Assembly (NCBI GenBank): GCA_945871755.1
Contig: CAMBWV010000074.1
Coordinates: forward strand, 1 to 5,877
Length of the DNA: 5,877 nt
Origin: an uncultured Bacteroidales bacterium
Lineage (GTDB): Bacteria > Bacteroidota > Bacteroidia > Bacteroidales > Bacteroidaceae
Direction: 5' to 3'
The notes beneath the pieces were generated by a model. That model saw only the letters and a list, made by a program, of their open reading frames with translations. It did not search any database and was not told the DNA's origin. Shown piece after piece: positions 4,727 to 5,877 of this stretch. The position numbers and the translations under genes were made by a program. Every line of letters starts with the position of its first letter. Within the stretch, counting starts at the first letter, position 1.

Positions 4727-5877
4727 CTATTGCACCAAGAAGGCGATGAGCGCCACAAGGGTTTCCTCCAACTGCTTGGCGTTGCTGATGGCTTCGAGGG
4801 GGAAGCCCGTGGTCAGGACGCGGTAGGTGGAGCCCGGGTAGGCCACTCCTGCGCTGGTGCCGTCGGGATAGATGAAGGCGGTGAAGGCTTCGGGACTAGT
4901 GGGGGAGAGGATGTCGCACGACTGGATGGGATAGCACGATGCGTTGAGGCCACAGTGCATCGGGATGGCCATGTCGAGGCCCGTGATGGTCAGCGAGGTG
5001 AGGCCGCCTGTAAGGTTGGACGTGCCTGCGGCATTACCACGAATGGCTTGGCGCTGTGTGCCACTGAGGCGCACCTTGAGCACATCGCGCAGGAAGGCAC
5101 GCTCGCTCTCGCTCTGCATATCTGAACCCAAGTATTGACCACTCACCAAGAGCCTGCCGCCGTGCTGGAGGTAGTCCGTCAGGAGGCGGCGCGTGGCTAG
5201 GTCGAATGTCTTGAAGGGGCGGAGGTTGTGCGGCGCATCACACTGGGCACCTAGGATAAGATCGATGGCGGCATAGTCCTTCGAACGAACGACACCCTGC
5301 AACCAGGCTTCGCGCGAGGCCGAGCTGTAACTGAACATGCCGCTGGCGGCCAGGGCGGCACCATGGCGGGCGGCATAGTCGTGGGTATTGCCACCGATGA
5401 TGCGACCCTCCAGTTCCTTGTCGCTATAGCCCAAAGCACCAGGTCCTTCGCGCCCTGCGGCAGCTGGCGAGAAGTCTATCTGATGGCCCGTGAAGGCGGC
5501 CGTATATTCGTCGGGCACACCAAGGTCGCGGTCGAGGAGGAAGCCGATGGAGTCGGCACGCTCCACACGCGCTGGACCGCTCAGACGCTGAAAACCATCG
5601 ACAATCAGCACATGGCCTCTAGACTGGGGAGCGCGATAGACGGACAGCACTTCGGAGGGCGCACTCTCGCCACCCGCATTGACGGCTGATACGCGGAAAT
5701 CGTAGCGCAAGCCTGGCCGCACGCTGAGCGTCAGGGTGGTGTCGCCGCTCACGAGTTGTCCTTCGTCGAAACCCTCGCCAGCCGTGCGCGTATAGACGAT
5801 ATAGCCCGTCGGGCGAGCGGTATGCTCCAGCGTATCGGGCGTGGGCGACCAACTGAGACGCACCTGCGAGGCCGCCT
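4727..5877 (-). CDS. FN3-domain secreted protein, C-terminal part (xanthan lyase-annotated family), cut by window edge
   Basis: The reading frame is open to the right edge (383 codons visible including the stop; residues before the in-frame GTG at 5863 read AASQ and continue the domain), so the true start lies outside. Numbering from that GTG, residues 1-77 form a fibronectin type III domain: LSWSPTP, GYIVYTRT, LRYDFRVSAVNAGGESAPSE. Residues 83-378 form a second domain starting GHVLIVDGFQRLSGP, with EGPGALGYSD (139-148), HGGRLLVSGQYLGSDM (234-249) and a C-terminal VLTTGFPLEAI (349-359). The LLVSG segment recalls a Rossmann or glutamine-amidotransferase-like fold without a recognisable catalytic triad. 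From memory, Bacteroides proteins ending like this carry an N-acetylmuramoyl-L-alanine amidase-like domain at the N-terminus and are annotated as xanthan lyase, a name with little support. Cell-envelope or secreted location is inferred. A strong hairpin follows the stop. Confidence 0.85.
   Translation of the reverse strand, partial: AASQVRLSWSPTPDTLEHTARPTGYIVYTRTAGEGFDEGQLVSGDTTLTLSVRPGLRYDFRVSAVNAGGESAPSEVLSVYRAPQSRGHVLIVDGFQRLSGPARVERADSIGFLLDRDLGVPDEYTAAFTGHQIDFSPAAAGREGPGALGYSDKELEGRIIGGNTHDYAARHGAALAASGMFSYSSASREAWLQGVVRSKDYAAIDLILGAQCDAPHNLRPFKTFDLATRRLLTDYLQHGGRLLVSGQYLGSDMQSESERAFLRDVLKVRLSGTQRQAIRGNAAGTSNLTGGLTSLTITGLDMAIPMHCGLNASCYPIQSCDILSPTSPEAFTAFIYPDGTSAGVAYPGSTYRVLTTGFPLEAISNAKQLEETLVALIAFLVQ

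Noticed and set aside
1..5877. CRISPR array, insertion sequence, tRNA or defence system
   Set aside because: I saw no regularly spaced direct repeats, transposase motifs, tRNA T-loop signature or defence-gene motifs on either strand.

Overview
The window reads as ordinary chromosomal DNA of a GC-rich member of the Bacteroidetes, most likely order Bacteroidales. Three things suggest this. The promoter in front of the Nif3 gene fits the Bacteroidetes consensus (TAnnTTTG -7 box). Starts lack clear Shine-Dalgarno sequences. The gene set (a Nif3-like protein beside a coiled-coil C4 zinc-ribbon protein, and a large secreted FN3 protein of the type annotated as xanthan lyase in Bacteroides) is typical of that phylum. 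I cannot name a genus.

Layout: positions 1-271 hold no convincing gene. The first ~93 bases fold into several short hairpins followed by a T-rich tract, and probably form the 3' end of a transcript or structured RNA entering from the left. A TatD-family metal-dependent hydrolase (272-1090, +) is the only plus-strand gene. It converges, with 17 bp between stop codons, on a leftward gene series. Reading leftward from the right edge these are: the C-terminal part of an FN3-containing secreted protein (4727-5877, cut by the window edge); a Nif3-like dinuclear-metal protein (3736-4518) with its own promoter; a coiled-coil protein with a C-terminal C4 zinc ribbon (2852-3664); RlmH, the 23S rRNA pseudouridine-1915 methyltransferase (2174-2647, GTG start); and an exported endonuclease/exonuclease/phosphatase-family protein (1108-2181) whose ATG lies inside the end of rlmH.

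How they fit: nif3 and the zinc-ribbon gene look like one transcription unit (71-nt gap). rlmH and the phosphodiesterase-like gene look translationally coupled (8-nt overlap). The most notable non-coding signal is a pair of strong hairpins, 2738-2820 and 4650-4692. Each begins 31-34 nt after a leftward stop codon. Their arms match at 13 of 15 positions, and both differences are compensated on the opposite arm, while the loops are unrelated. That suggests a shared stem-loop element (terminator, 3'-end stabiliser or dispersed palindromic repeat) in this genome. I see no mobile element, CRISPR array, tRNA, rRNA or defence system, and no clearly new biological system.
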